A stretch of DNA of 38,093 nucleotides from an uncultured Butyricicoccus sp. (GTDB taxonomy: Bacteria > Bacillota > Clostridia > Oscillospirales > Butyricicoccaceae). Below the pieces are notes generated by a model. That model worked only from the letters and a program-made list of their open reading frames with translations. It searched no databases and was not told the DNA's origin. How positions within the stretch are numbered: the stretch's first letter is position 1; the number at the start of each line of letters is the position of its first letter. Position numbers and translations under genes: made by a program. Shown here in pieces: positions 24,424-33,826 of this stretch. The stretch lies in contig NZ_CALWJM010000017.1 in the NCBI RefSeq assembly GCF_944381005.1, positions 1-38,093 of the forward strand. The letters are read 5' to 3'.

Positions 24424-24447
24424 GGCCGACACAAATTTGTGTCGGCC
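24424..24447 (-). terminator. Hairpin terminator after the trpS-tagO-wecB group
   Basis: Perfect 12-bp palindrome GGCCGACACAAA / TTTGTGTCGGCC, 8 bases after the last gene of the group. No U-tract follows on the minus strand, so it may stabilise mRNA rather than terminate strongly. Confidence 0.65.
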
Positions 24448-24455
24448 AATTTCTG

Positions 24456-25271
24456 TCAAGATTCTTCCATTTCAAATACGGTATCTTCCATTCCCGGCAG
24501 AGTAAACAAATTATCCTTTTGCTGTGTTAGGCTTAAAACCGAAATTTGAATAGATTGCGTTTGCACGCCTTCTTCGGTAAAGACTGCACTATGCAACAGC
24601 CCGGTAACAGTCGAAATCGTGTACTCTACCGTGCGCCCATCTTGCCAAGCAACCACACGAATCATTGGCTGCCCGGATACATCCAGCAACTCTGCTTGCT
24701 GAATTTGTTCTTTCGGAAGTGCACAGACGGTCTCATACGTCGGTAACATTGCCGTTTCTGCTGGTGTAAAACTGCCAGCCTGACCACTATAATAAGTGCT
24801 GCTTCCCGCATCCCACGCATAAATATGACCATCGTATTGCAGTACAACCGAGTCCACTTCGCCAGATGCACGCAACAATTCCACCCGGCTAGCCGTTTGC
24901 CGCACATATTGTTTACACTGTAATGTGCTGTTTCCGCCGTCCCAATACAAAGTATTGGACACCACACAGCTATACGAATCCGGTCTGGAAAGTGAAGCGA
25001 TAACCTGCTGCACATTGTCCGGACGAATTTCAATCTGTGTGATTTTGCGTGCGTTTTCTTCTGCAAAATCCACCGTCTCACCTAATTCGGTATCGTCTGA
25101 ACTGATTTGCGAGGGTAACACAATTGCGGGTTCATCATTTTGGAATAAATTTGATGATAATACAAAACTAAGCACCAGTGTCACAATCATGACAAATGCG
25201 CAAAGCGCAGCAATCAGCGCCGTTTTTTGCTTGTTGGGAATGGGTTCCTGCCCGTCTGTTTTCTTGCGCAT
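24456..25271 (-). CDS. Membrane-anchored protein of unknown function, LolA-like at best
   Basis: A 271-residue protein: a short basic N-terminus (MRKKTDGQEPIPNKQK), one membrane helix (about 18-40, TALIAALCAFVMIVTLVLSFVL) and an extracellular, beta-rich domain. The repeated short strands with YAWDAGSSTYYSG, RVVAWQDGRTVEYTIS and TGLLHSAVFTEE resemble LolA/LppX-type folds seen in envelope proteins of Firmicutes, but I do not claim membership. The start is ATG 25271, 3 bases past the wecB stop, so translation is probably by re-initiation since no Shine-Dalgarno is visible. Position after tagO and wecB suggests an envelope role. Confidence 0.65.
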   Translation of the reverse strand: MRKKTDGQEPIPNKQKTALIAALCAFVMIVTLVLSFVLSSNLFQNDEPAIVLPSQISSDDTELGETVDFAEENARKITQIEIRPDNVQQVIASLSRPDSYSCVVSNTLYWDGGNSTLQCKQYVRQTASRVELLRASGEVDSVVLQYDGHIYAWDAGSSTYYSGQAGSFTPAETAMLPTYETVCALPKEQIQQAELLDVSGQPMIRVVAWQDGRTVEYTISTVTGLLHSAVFTEEGVQTQSIQISVLSLTQQKDNLFTLPGMEDTVFEMEES

Positions 25272-25273
25272 TT

Positions 25274-26422
25274 TTAAGGACAAAACGGTTCTGGTGCTTG
25301 CGCACACAATCCAAAATGATGTTCAATTGCCTGTACAATCCGCGCACAGGTATGCCCATCCCCGTAAGGATTGACGGCATATGCCATTGCGTCGTAAGCT
25401 ACGGGCTGGTCGAACAGCTCACACGCCATTTCAAAAATCTGTTCTTCCTCAACTCCGGCTAGTTTAACCGTTCCTGCTTCAATCGCTTCCGGGCGCTCGG
25501 TTTCATGCCGTAACACTAAAACCGGTTTGCCTAGTGACGGTGCTTCCTCCTGAAGTCCGCCGGAATCGGTCATAATCAGATAGCAGCGTGCCATTAAATT
25601 GTGCATCTCATCCACAGCAAGCGGCGCAATCAAATGAACATTTTTGTACCCGCCCAAAAATTTTTGAGCTGTTTCACGGACATAAGGACTTAAATGTACC
25701 GGATACACAAACTGTGCATCGGGATACCGTTGTGCCAACCGCGCAATCGCTCGGCAAATGTTCTCCATTGGCTGACCATAGTTTTCTCGGCGATGTGCTG
25801 TAACCAGCACAACCCGATTATGTTCAAAATCAAGTTGACGTAGTGCCTCATCTCGAAATGCAAAGTCATCCCGAACGGTCAAACCAATCGCATCTACTAC
25901 TGTATTTCCGCAAACCAAAACGCCATCGGTAATCTGCTCTCGTGCCAAATTATCACGATTGCGTACAGTCGGTGCAAAATGCAGCTCAGCAATCTGACCA
26001 ACTAATTTGCGGTTCATTTCTTCCGGAAACGGCGAGTATTTGTCATATGTGCGCAGACCTGCTTCGACATGTCCAACCGGAATTTTGTGATAGAATGCCG
26101 CCAGCGCTCCGGCAAAGGTTGTCGAAGTGTCTCCATGCACCAGCACAATGTCAGGTTTTGCTTCTTCCAAAACTGCATCCAAACCATGCAGCGATTTTTC
26201 TGTAATGGTTGCAAGCGTCTGTCGTGCCTCCATGATATCCAAATCATAATCAGGGTGAATATCAAAAATCTCCAGCACTTGGTCAAGCATTTGACGATGC
26301 TGCGCCGTAACACAAACGATACTTTGTGTATGTTCACACTGCTCCAAGGCGCGTACCAGCGGTGCCATTTTAATGGCTTCTGGTCGCGTACCAAAAACAG
26401 TCATGACTTTAATGCTTTTCAT
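25274..26422 (-). CDS. wecB: UDP-N-acetylglucosamine 2-epimerase (non-hydrolysing)
   Basis: Converts UDP-GlcNAc to UDP-ManNAc for wall polymer or linkage-unit synthesis (also called mnaA). The 382-residue protein has GTRPEAIKMAPLV (about 10-22), VHGDTSTTFAGALAAFY (about 92-108), HVEAGLRTYDKYSPFPEEMNR (about 114-134), and C-terminal LIMTDSGGLQEEAP plus LVLRHETERPEAI typical of the family. ATG 26422 is chosen (AAAGGAGC upstream). It overlaps the tagO/wecA gene end by 14 bases, so coupled expression is likely. Confidence 0.95.
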   Translation of the reverse strand: MKSIKVMTVFGTRPEAIKMAPLVRALEQCEHTQSIVCVTAQHRQMLDQVLEIFDIHPDYDLDIMEARQTLATITEKSLHGLDAVLEEAKPDIVLVHGDTSTTFAGALAAFYHKIPVGHVEAGLRTYDKYSPFPEEMNRKLVGQIAELHFAPTVRNRDNLAREQITDGVLVCGNTVVDAIGLTVRDDFAFRDEALRQLDFEHNRVVLVTAHRRENYGQPMENICRAIARLAQRYPDAQFVYPVHLSPYVRETAQKFLGGYKNVHLIAPLAVDEMHNLMARCYLIMTDSGGLQEEAPSLGKPVLVLRHETERPEAIEAGTVKLAGVEEEQIFEMACELFDQPVAYDAMAYAVNPYGDGHTCARIVQAIEHHFGLCAQAPEPFCP

Positions 26423-27497
26423 CGTCTTCCTGCTCCTTTCTCGCCTGCATTGACTTTTGCAGACTCCATAAAATGCGGCCACCTACCGCCATGACCAAAA
26501 TAACGGCCAAAATCAAAATCATCGCTTTGGCTTCTCCGCTGGTGGTCAGAATAACGGCAGCCAATCCAAGGGTAGCTGAAATCGCATACAAAATGGCAAC
26601 GGCCTGCTTGACATTGAATCCCATATCCACTAGCTTATGATGCACATGACCGCGGTCGGGACTCATTGGGTTACGCCCTTCCATCAAACGACGTGTAATA
26701 GCCGATGCAGTATCAAAAATCGGCAGACCCAAAATCAAGAACGGTACGGCAAACGAAATGACCGCATAGAACTTAAAGAATCCTTCGATTGACATAGTTG
26801 CCAACATAAAACCCAAAAATGTAGAACCAGTATCGCCCATAAAGATTTTTGCGGGATTAAAGTTATATGGTAAAAATCCGATACAGGAACCAGCCAATGC
26901 CCCCATTGTGATGGCTACCATAATCTCATTGGTGAGCAGTCCTACCGCTAACATGGTCATAGCTGCAATTGAGGATACACCAGCCGCCAGACCGTCCAGA
27001 CCATCAATCAGATTTACAGCATTGGTGATACCTACAATCCACAAAATCGTAACCGGAATGGCTAACATACCCAAAGAAAAATACGGGTTATTAGAAAATG
27101 GATTGAAACTTGTAAAGAACTCAATTTTCAATCCGCCAACGCAAACCGGAATTGCTGCTGCAATAATCTGAATGCAAAATTTGAATTTCGCGCCTAATGC
27201 AACGATATCATCAAAGATACCCAACACCACAATAATCATTGCACCCAGCAAAATACTGAGCATCTGCACATCCATTTGACCAAAAATCATCAAGGATGCC
27301 AAAAATCCCATAAAAATCGCAAGGCCACCCATACGCGGAATGGGTTTCTTGTGCATTCGGCGGCTGTCTCGCGGGACATCCATTGCACCGACCTTGTGCG
27401 CAAATTCACTCACATGAGGCGTCAACCAGAACGACAAAATACCTGCCAGTACAAACGCACCCATGACCAACAGGACTACTTTATACTCTTGTGCCAT
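26409..27497 (-). CDS. tagO: Undecaprenyl-phosphate GlcNAc-1-phosphate transferase (TagO/WecA/MraY family)
   Basis: Membrane enzyme that starts lipid-linked wall polymers by placing GlcNAc-1-P on undecaprenyl phosphate. It is 362 aa with about 10 membrane helices. Family motifs are MHKKPIPRMGGLAIF (about 48-62), LGIFDDIVAL with the DD pair, GITNAVNLIDGLDGLAAG, MGDTGSTFLGF and the HIHH-like RGHVHHKLVDMGF, which points to the TagO/WecA rather than MraY subgroup. The start is ATG 27497 with GAGG upstream. It follows trpS by 12 bases and overlaps wecB by 14. Confidence 0.93.
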   Translation of the reverse strand: MAQEYKVVLLVMGAFVLAGILSFWLTPHVSEFAHKVGAMDVPRDSRRMHKKPIPRMGGLAIFMGFLASLMIFGQMDVQMLSILLGAMIIVVLGIFDDIVALGAKFKFCIQIIAAAIPVCVGGLKIEFFTSFNPFSNNPYFSLGMLAIPVTILWIVGITNAVNLIDGLDGLAAGVSSIAAMTMLAVGLLTNEIMVAITMGALAGSCIGFLPYNFNPAKIFMGDTGSTFLGFMLATMSIEGFFKFYAVISFAVPFLILGLPIFDTASAITRRLMEGRNPMSPDRGHVHHKLVDMGFNVKQAVAILYAISATLGLAAVILTTSGEAKAMILILAVILVMAVGGRILWSLQKSMQARKEQEDDEKH

Positions 27498-27509
27498 TTG
27501 TAACCTCAC

Positions 27510-28514
27510 TTACCGTTTAATGAAGCCGACCTTGCGGTACACCTTGTCCAAGGTCTTACGAGCCATATAACTGGCACGCTGAGCGCCTTCTGTATACACC
27601 TGCTGCAAATAATCTTTATTTCGCAGCAAATCTTCGGTTTTTTCGCGAATGGGGCGCAACATTTCAACCACAGCTTCTCCCACGGCGGGTTTAAACTCGG
27701 CATATCCCTTTCCGGCAAATTCTGCTTCTACTTCTTCGGGTGTTTTGCCTGTCGCCAATGCATAAATAGCAATGAGATTCGAAATGCCCTCTTTTCCCTC
27801 GCCGCGCACAATGCGTCCATCCGAATCGGTCACTGCACGCTTAAACTTGCGCATAATGTCTTCCGGCTTGTCCATTAGCAAGATAAATCCATTTGCATTT
27901 TCATCCGATTTGCTCATCTTGCGCGTCGGGTCTTGCAAAGACATGATTTTTGCGCCGGTTTTGGGGATATACGGTTCTGGCATGGTAAATGTTTCAGAAT
28001 AAATGCCGTTGAATCGTTGTGCAATGTTGCGCGTCAACTCAATATGCTGAAGCTGGTCAACCCCGACCGGCACCAAATCGGTCTGATACAGCAGAATATC
28101 AGCCGCCATCAAAACCGGATAATCAAATAAGCCAGCATTTACATTGTCCGAATGCTTACTCGACTTATCTTTAAACTGGGTCATACGCGACAATTCGCCA
28201 AACATGGAATAACAGTTCAAAATCCATGCCAATTCTGCATGTGCCGGAACATGACTTTGAATAAACAGTGTGCTTTTCTCTGGGTCTAATCCACAGGCAA
28301 GATACTGCGCCAGCACTTCCAATGTTTGTCTGCGCAAATCTGCGGGATTTTGCCGCACAGTAATTGCATGTAAATCTACAACGCAATACAAGCACTCATA
28401 TTCTTCCTGCAACATTGCGAAGTTGCGGATGGCTCCCAAATAATTGCCGAGTGTCAGCTTACCTGACGGCTGAACACCCGAAAAAATTCTTTTCTTATCC
28501 GTTGTTTCGCTCAT
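27510..28514 (-). CDS. trpS: Tryptophanyl-tRNA synthetase
   Basis: Class Ic aminoacyl-tRNA synthetase charging tRNA-Trp. It is 334 aa with the HIGH-like SGVQPSGKLTLGNYLGAI (about 12-29), the tryptophan-pocket region YPVLMAADILLYQTDLVPVG and KMSKSDENA (KMSKS, about 200). The start ATG 28514 (MSETTDKK) is preferred over TTG 28538. A promoter lies about 70 bases upstream. No T-box or trp leader is visible in the short leader. It heads a group with tagO, wecB and the membrane protein, an unusual pairing of translation with wall genes. Confidence 0.95.
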   Translation of the reverse strand: MSETTDKKRIFSGVQPSGKLTLGNYLGAIRNFAMLQEEYECLYCVVDLHAITVRQNPADLRRQTLEVLAQYLACGLDPEKSTLFIQSHVPAHAELAWILNCYSMFGELSRMTQFKDKSSKHSDNVNAGLFDYPVLMAADILLYQTDLVPVGVDQLQHIELTRNIAQRFNGIYSETFTMPEPYIPKTGAKIMSLQDPTRKMSKSDENANGFILLMDKPEDIMRKFKRAVTDSDGRIVRGEGKEGISNLIAIYALATGKTPEEVEAEFAGKGYAEFKPAVGEAVVEMLRPIREKTEDLLRNKDYLQQVYTEGAQRASYMARKTLDKVYRKVGFIKR

Positions 28515-28583
28515 AAAACTAACTTCCCTCTGATTCAATTTGGACGGTGACGCAATCGGGGCGTGACCGTATACCTAGAAAAC

Positions 28584-28612
28584 ATCATAGCATATTTCCG
28601 CCCTATATGCAA
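28584..28612 (-). promoter_or_regulatory. Promoter of the trpS-tagO-wecB group
   Basis: Minus strand TTGCAT (28612-28607), 17-base spacer, TATGAT (28589-28584). A weak imperfect hairpin (CGGTCACGC / GCGTCACCG) lies in the leader. Confidence 0.6.
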
Positions 28613-28674
28613 TCAACATCCTGCACTTTTATACAGGTTTCTGACTTCTTTTCCAATTCTTACAGGCTCAATCA

Positions 28675-28703
28675 TTGACAAGACCATAAAATGTCCGTAT
28701 GAT
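28675..28703 (+). promoter_or_regulatory. glpK promoter
   Basis: TTGACA (28675-28680), 17-base spacer, TATGAT (28698-28703), with about 43 bases of leader and an AGAGGGAG ribosome binding site before ATG 28753. Confidence 0.8.
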
Positions 28704-28752
28704 AAAGAAAACATCATATTTTGAATGCCGCCATTGAAAAAGAGGGAGCCAT

Positions 28753-30240
28753 ATGAAAAAATATCTTCTGGCACTTGACCAAGGAACCACTTCCTCTCGT
28801 GCCATCTTATTTGACAACGAACAGAATATTTTAGCGATTTCCCAGCGCGAATTGACCCAGATTTATCCCAAAGAAGGCTGGGTCGAACAAAATCCTTTGG
28901 AAATTTTTTCGTCTCAATATGCAGTTATGGTGGAAGCATTGGCATCGGCCAATCTCTGCGCACAGGACGTTGCGGCAATCGGGATTACCAATCAACGTGA
29001 AACAACGATTTTATGGGATAAAACCACCGGTCGTCCTATCTATAATGCGATTGTCTGGCAATGCCGCCGAACCGCCCCTATCGTTCAAAAACTGCTGGAT
29101 GCTGGATTAGGCGATTATATTCGCCAAACTACCGGTCTTGTACCGGATGCGTATTTTTCTGGCACCAAAATCAAATGGATTTTAGACCATGTGGAAGGCG
29201 CACGCGAAAAAGCCGAGCGTGGTGAAATTTTATTTGGTACAGTTGATTGTTGGCTTACTTGGAAATTAACCGGCGGTCAGGTACATATTACCGATGCAAC
29301 CAATGCATCGCGCACGATGCTTTACGATATTCATAAGCGTGACTGGGACGACACATTACTTAACGCCTTACATATTCCTCGCGCTATGTTGCCCCAAGTA
29401 CGTTCATCCAGTGAAATCTATGGCTATGCTTCGCTTCCAGATACTCACATTCCCATTGCAGGCATTGCCGGAGACCAACAGGCCGCTTTATTTGGTCAAA
29501 CCTGCTTCGCTTCGGGCGATGCAAAAAACACCTATGGCACGGGCTGCTTTTTGCTCATGAATACGGGCACACAGGCAATCCAAAGTAAAAACGGTTTATT
29601 GACCACCATTGCTGTACAGTTAGGAGATACCGTACAGTATGCTTTGGAAGGTTCTGTTTTTGTCGGCGGTGCGGTCATCCAATGGTTACGCGATGAACTA
29701 CGATTTTTTAGCGAAGCACGCGATGCAGAATACTATGCACAAAAAGTAAAAGATACCGGCGGGGTCTATCTGGTTCCAGCCTTTACCGGCTTAGGCGCAC
29801 CGCATTGGGATATGTATTCGCGTGGCTGCCTTATCGGCATCACCCGCGGTACCAAACGCGAACACATTATCCGTGCGGCTCAGGAATCCATCGCCTACCA
29901 GTCAAACGACTTATTGATTGCCATGCAACGCGATTTGGGTACTTCTCTACAAGAACTCAATGTGGATGGCGGTGCAAGCCGTGACAGCTTCCTGATGCAA
30001 TTCCAATCTGATATTTCAGGTTGTCCTATCCGTCGCCCCGTTATCCGAGAAACAACAGCTCTCGGTGCAGCCTATCTGGCCGGATTGGCTGTTGGGGTAT
30101 GGAAAAATCAGCAGGAACTTAAGCAATTGTGGCGCTGTGATACCGTCTATCATCCCAAAATGCCCGACTCCTTGCGGCAACAAAAATTAGCCGGTTGGGA
30201 TAAAGCTGTTGGTCGCAGTCTGCACTGGGCAGAGCCATAA
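28753..30240 (+). CDS. glpK: Glycerol kinase
   Basis: Phosphorylates glycerol to glycerol-3-phosphate. It is 495 aa with FGGY-family signatures: [15 protein letters not shown] (about 6-20), [26 protein letters not shown] (about 76-91), [13 protein letters not shown] and the C-terminal [16 protein letters not shown]...[19 protein letters not shown], then [14 protein letters not shown]. The likely regulatory histidine loop of Firmicutes GlpK, usually at about 230-235, is not obvious here (ICP PEVR-type region reads [13 protein letters not shown]). It stands alone between its own promoter and terminator, with no glpF or glpD next to it. Confidence 0.96.
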   Translation: MKKYLLALDQGTTSSRAILFDNEQNILAISQRELTQIYPKEGWVEQNPLEIFSSQYAVMVEALASANLCAQDVAAIGITNQRETTILWDKTTGRPIYNAIVWQCRRTAPIVQKLLDAGLGDYIRQTTGLVPDAYFSGTKIKWILDHVEGAREKAERGEILFGTVDCWLTWKLTGGQVHITDATNASRTMLYDIHKRDWDDTLLNALHIPRAMLPQVRSSSEIYGYASLPDTHIPIAGIAGDQQAALFGQTCFASGDAKNTYGTGCFLLMNTGTQAIQSKNGLLTTIAVQLGDTVQYALEGSVFVGGAVIQWLRDELRFFSEARDAEYYAQKVKDTGGVYLVPAFTGLGAPHWDMYSRGCLIGITRGTKREHIIRAAQESIAYQSNDLLIAMQRDLGTSLQELNVDGGASRDSFLMQFQSDISGCPIRRPVIRETTALGAAYLAGLAVGVWKNQQELKQLWRCDTVYHPKMPDSLRQQKLAGWDKAVGRSLHWAEP

Positions 30241-30278
30241 TATACATATTTTACAATTCTTATTCTGTTGCAAACACA

Positions 30279-30322
30279 AGAGCGGTACTGTATCCATAAG
30301 AATACAGTACCGCTCTCCTTAT
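30279..30322 (+). terminator. glpK terminator
   Basis: A 15-bp stem AGAGCGGTACTGTAT / ATACAGTACCGCTCT with a short loop is followed by CCTTATTT, 38 bases after glpK and 30 bases past the convergent tyrS end. It may act in both directions. Confidence 0.88.
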
Positions 30323-30351
30323 TTGATTGACAATCCAAAGATTGATTGCGC

Positions 30352-31572
30352 TTACTTTACAACCTTATGGAACGTCTTTTTGCCTTTTTTAATAATGCGT
30401 TCGTTTGCGAAATCATCTACAGTGAGCATCTGTTTAAAATCGGTGACCTTCTCACCGTCAATGGATACGCCGCCACCCTGAACCAGCTTGCGTGCCTCAC
30501 CATTGGAAGCTGCCAATCCACACTTAACCAACAGCGTCAAAACACCAATCGAACCATCGGTAAAATCATCGTCTGTTAAGGTAGTGGTCGGCATATTCTC
30601 GCTTGACTGCCCACCGCCAAAAATGCTCTTGGCCGCATCTTGCGCCTTGTTGGCTTCTTCGGTTCCATGCACCAATGCAGTCAACTCATATGCCAGAATT
30701 TCCTTTGCGCGGTTGAGCTGTGCGCCCTCCCATGCGTCCATCTCTTCAATCTGCTCAAGCGGCAGGAACGTCAGCATACGGATGCACTTGAGCACATCAG
30801 CATCATCTACATTACGCCAGTACTGATAAAAATCGTACGGGCTGGTCTTATTGGGGTCAAGCCAAACTGCACCCGATGCCGTCTTACCCATCTTCTTACC
30901 CTCAGAGTTCAGAAGCAAGGTGATGGTCATAGCATGTGCGTCTTTGCCCAACTTACGACGAATCAATTCGGTACCACCCAGCATGTTCGACCACTGGTCA
31001 TTACCACCAAACTGCATATTACAGCCATAATGCTGGAACAGGTAGTAGAAGTCGTAGGACTGCATTATCATGTAGTTAAACTCCAGAAAACTCAGTCCCT
31101 TTTCCATACGCTGCTTATAGCATTCTGCGCGCAGCATATTGTTCACCGAAAAACAAGCACCAACTTCTCGCAAAAGGTCTACATAGTTCAAATCCAGCAG
31201 CCAGTCTGCATTGTTGACCATCTGTGCCTTGCCTTCACCAAACTCAATAAACCGTTCCATCTGCTTTTTAAAGCAGTCACAGTTATGCTGAATGGTTTCC
31301 GGCGTCATCATCGAGCGCATATCGGTACGTCCCGATGGGTCACCAATGTATCCCGTACCGCCGCCAACCAATGCAATCGGCTTATTGCCCGCCATTTGCA
31401 GACGCTTCATCAGGCATAACGCCATAAAATGACCCACATGCAGGCTATCCGCAGTCGGGTCAAAGCCAATATAAAAAGTGGCTTTTCCGTTGTTAATCAT
31501 TTCGCTGATTTCCTGCTCATTGGTAACCTGAGCAATCAATCCACGTGCTTTCAGTTCATCGTATAACTTCAT
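30352..31572 (-). CDS. tyrS: Tyrosyl-tRNA synthetase
   Basis: Class Ic synthetase charging tRNA-Tyr. It is 406 aa with HVGHF (HIGH-like, about 45-49), MQSYDFYYLFQHYGCNMQFGGNDQWSN in the tyrosine/AMP pocket (split here; key GGNDQW at about 187-192) and a KMGKT variant of KMSKS. A C-terminal S4 RNA-binding domain follows (about 340-406, LLVKCGLAASNGEARKLVQGGG). The start ATG 31572 is chosen over the upstream TTG because it gives the usual MKLYDELKARG. No T-box leader is found in the 94-base gap from recN, so it may be read through from the recN operon. Confidence 0.96.
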   Translation of the reverse strand: MKLYDELKARGLIAQVTNEQEISEMINNGKATFYIGFDPTADSLHVGHFMALCLMKRLQMAGNKPIALVGGGTGYIGDPSGRTDMRSMMTPETIQHNCDCFKKQMERFIEFGEGKAQMVNNADWLLDLNYVDLLREVGACFSVNNMLRAECYKQRMEKGLSFLEFNYMIMQSYDFYYLFQHYGCNMQFGGNDQWSNMLGGTELIRRKLGKDAHAMTITLLLNSEGKKMGKTASGAVWLDPNKTSPYDFYQYWRNVDDADVLKCIRMLTFLPLEQIEEMDAWEGAQLNRAKEILAYELTALVHGTEEANKAQDAAKSIFGGGQSSENMPTTTLTDDDFTDGSIGVLTLLVKCGLAASNGEARKLVQGGGVSIDGEKVTDFKQMLTVDDFANERIIKKGKKTFHKVVK

Positions 31573-31666
31573 TGATATTTTCAACCCTTTCAAGATTCAA
31601 TTTACCTATTGTGCGATACAGACGAGATTCAAGGGGCACGCTCCTTAAAATTTTCGTGAAAAATTT

Positions 31667-33346
31667 TCATACATTCCCCTTTTTCTGTGCATGTTCCAAC
31701 AATTCCTGCGCATTGCTGCGTGTATTATCGGTAATAGCATCGCCTGCTAACATGCGCGCAATCTCATCGACACGCACAGCCCCCTCAATAGGAACAACCG
31801 AAGTATAAGTGCGTTCGCCTGCAACCGACTTGGAAATCAATAAATGGTGATTTCCCATTGCGGCAATCTGCGGCAAATGGGTCACACACAACGTCTGTTT
31901 CTGTGCGCCAATCTGCACCAACTTGTGCGCAATTTTTTGTGCTGCACGTCCGCTGACACCGGTATCAATTTCATCGAAAATCAATGTACCCACCGGCTCA
32001 CGAGCGGTCAAAACGTTTTTCATCGCCAACATCACGCGCGACAATTCACCGCCCGAAGCAACCTTGGACAGCGGCTTCAAATCTTCGCCGGGATTGACCG
32101 AAATCAAAAAGGATACCGTATCCAAACCATATATGGTCAACTTAGTTCCTGTCTCCACCTGCACAGACAAGCGTACCTTGTCCATATCCAGTTCGGATAG
32201 TTCTGCTACAATACGGGATTCTAACCGCACAGCCGCTTCTTTCCGGCAACGGGATAATTCCTGCGCCAATTCTTTGGCTTGTGCCAATAACTGTTTATAT
32301 TCGGCGCGTAAAACTTCCCTTCGCTCATCTGCTGATTGCAAACGCTCTAATTCATCCCGACTGCTTGCCGCATACGCCAATACCTCTGCAATGGTGCTGC
32401 CATATTTCTGTTCTAAACGATAGATTTCATCCAGACGGTTTTCCACCAATTCTTGTTCACTTTGGGAAAAATCAATCCTTCCCCGCTCTTCTGCAATGGC
32501 ATCCCGCAAATCAGCCAACAAATACTTGACCTCTTCGGCTTTTTCTGCAATTTCCTGCACACTGGCAGACACATCGCCTACATCCGAAAGGCTATTAGCT
32601 GCTTGCGCAACCAGCGTACACGCTCCGTTTTCTTCGTTATCCAACGCCTCATAGGCTTCATGCAGCGTATGAGCCAATCGACCGGCATTGTCAAAAAAAG
32701 TTTTGCGTTCACGCAGGGTTTCTTCTTCTCCATCGGTCAAATCGGCTTGTTCGATTTCTTCCAAGTGATAAGACAGCACATCAATTCGCTGCAACCGTTC
32801 CTGTTCGCTGCGCTCCAGTTCATTTATCTGGCGCTTCATACTCAGCAACTTATGATAGATGGGCTGATATTCTGCCAGAATAGGGGCAACTTCTGCAAAA
32901 CTGTCCAAAAACTCAATATGATATTCTTCATCCATGAGTTTTTGCCCATCATGCTGCCCATGTATATTGATAAGATACGGAGACAGTTCTCGCAAAACCG
33001 AAACCGAAACCGGCTTCATATTCACGCGACACACCGTTTTCCCATCTGTTGATAACTGCCTTTGGATATGCACCGTATCGGGTTCTTCGCCATCCAGTCC
33101 GTATTCCTGCAATTTCTCTACCAATTCGTTTGGTAAATCGGTAAAAATTGCACTAACAAATCCTTTGCCAGCACCCGCCCGCACCAAATCTCGACTGGTG
33201 CGCCGTCCTAAAATAGCACCTACTGCATCAATGATAATGGACTTACCTGCACCGGTTTCACCGGTCAGTACGGTCAAACCTTGTCCAAACTCTATGTCTG
33301 CGCACTCAATGACGGCAATATTTTCAATGTGTAATAAACTCAGCAC
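31667..33346 (-). CDS. recN: DNA repair protein RecN
   Basis: SMC-like ATPase acting early in double-strand-break repair. It is 559 aa with N-terminal Walker A LTGETGAGKSIIIDAVG (about 29-45), a long central coiled coil (about 155-375) and a C-terminal head with the signature LSRVMLAMKNVL and Walker B LIFDEIDTGVSGRAAQ. The start is GTG 33346 (conserved MLSLLHIENIAVIE), with GAGGGGGA upstream. It is 24 bases after argR in the same operon. The nadK-argR-recN order is conserved in many Firmicutes. Confidence 0.96.
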   Translation of the reverse strand: MLSLLHIENIAVIECADIEFGQGLTVLTGETGAGKSIIIDAVGAILGRRTSRDLVRAGAGKGFVSAIFTDLPNELVEKLQEYGLDGEEPDTVHIQRQLSTDGKTVCRVNMKPVSVSVLRELSPYLINIHGQHDGQKLMDEEYHIEFLDSFAEVAPILAEYQPIYHKLLSMKRQINELERSEQERLQRIDVLSYHLEEIEQADLTDGEEETLRERKTFFDNAGRLAHTLHEAYEALDNEENGACTLVAQAANSLSDVGDVSASVQEIAEKAEEVKYLLADLRDAIAEERGRIDFSQSEQELVENRLDEIYRLEQKYGSTIAEVLAYAASSRDELERLQSADERREVLRAEYKQLLAQAKELAQELSRCRKEAAVRLESRIVAELSELDMDKVRLSVQVETGTKLTIYGLDTVSFLISVNPGEDLKPLSKVASGGELSRVMLAMKNVLTAREPVGTLIFDEIDTGVSGRAAQKIAHKLVQIGAQKQTLCVTHLPQIAAMGNHHLLISKSVAGERTYTSVVPIEGAVRVDEIARMLAGDAITDNTRSNAQELLEHAQKKGNV

Positions 33347-33370
33347 GTTGCCTATTTCCCCCTCGGTGCA

Positions 33371-33826
33371 TTAGGATAACATCATACGGGCTTCAGTGCA
33401 AAAACATTCCGCTGCTTCGTTGTCTTTCATCACGATAAACACCGTATCATCGCCGCCTAGTGACCCAACAACCGCTTTATTTCTCATGGCATCAATCGCC
33501 ATTGCAGCGGCTTGTCCCAAACCGGGCAATGTCTTAATGACAACAATATTCTGAGCCGTATTGATATCGGTCACACACTCTTTAAAAATGTTGCGCAATC
33601 GCGTGGTAAAGCTGTTCTCCACTTCGGACGATGCAACTGCATATTTATACTTTCCCGTCTGTGCAGACAAAATCTTAATCAGGCGCAACTCTTTGATATC
33701 ACGAGACACGGTTGCCTGCGTGGTGTTATAGCCCATGTTACGCAGTTGTTCGGATAATTCTTCCTGCGTTTCAATCTCATGCTTGTCAATTAAATCTAAA
33801 ATTTTGGCTTGTCGTTGAAATTTCAC
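33371..33826 (-). CDS. argR: Arginine repressor ArgR/AhrC
   Basis: Arginine-sensing hexameric repressor, 151 aa. The N-terminal winged helix (about 1-70) shows KILDLIDKHEIETQEELSEQL, then ATVSRDIKELRLIKI. The C-terminal oligomerization and arginine-binding domain (about 80-150) includes NIVVIKTLPGLGQAAAMAID and GGDDTVFIVMKD. The start is GTG 33826, overlapping the nadK stop as GTGA, with GGAGGCGAG as ribosome binding site, so translation is coupled to nadK. No arg operator was searched for. Confidence 0.95.
   Translation of the reverse strand: MKFQRQAKILDLIDKHEIETQEELSEQLRNMGYNTTQATVSRDIKELRLIKILSAQTGKYKYAVASSEVENSFTTRLRNIFKECVTDINTAQNIVVIKTLPGLGQAAAMAIDAMRNKAVVGSLGGDDTVFIVMKDNEAAECFCTEARMMLS

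Noticed and set aside
31573..31666. T-box leader for tyrS
   Set aside because: The gap to recN is only 94 bases and shows no T-box sequence or antiterminator pair.
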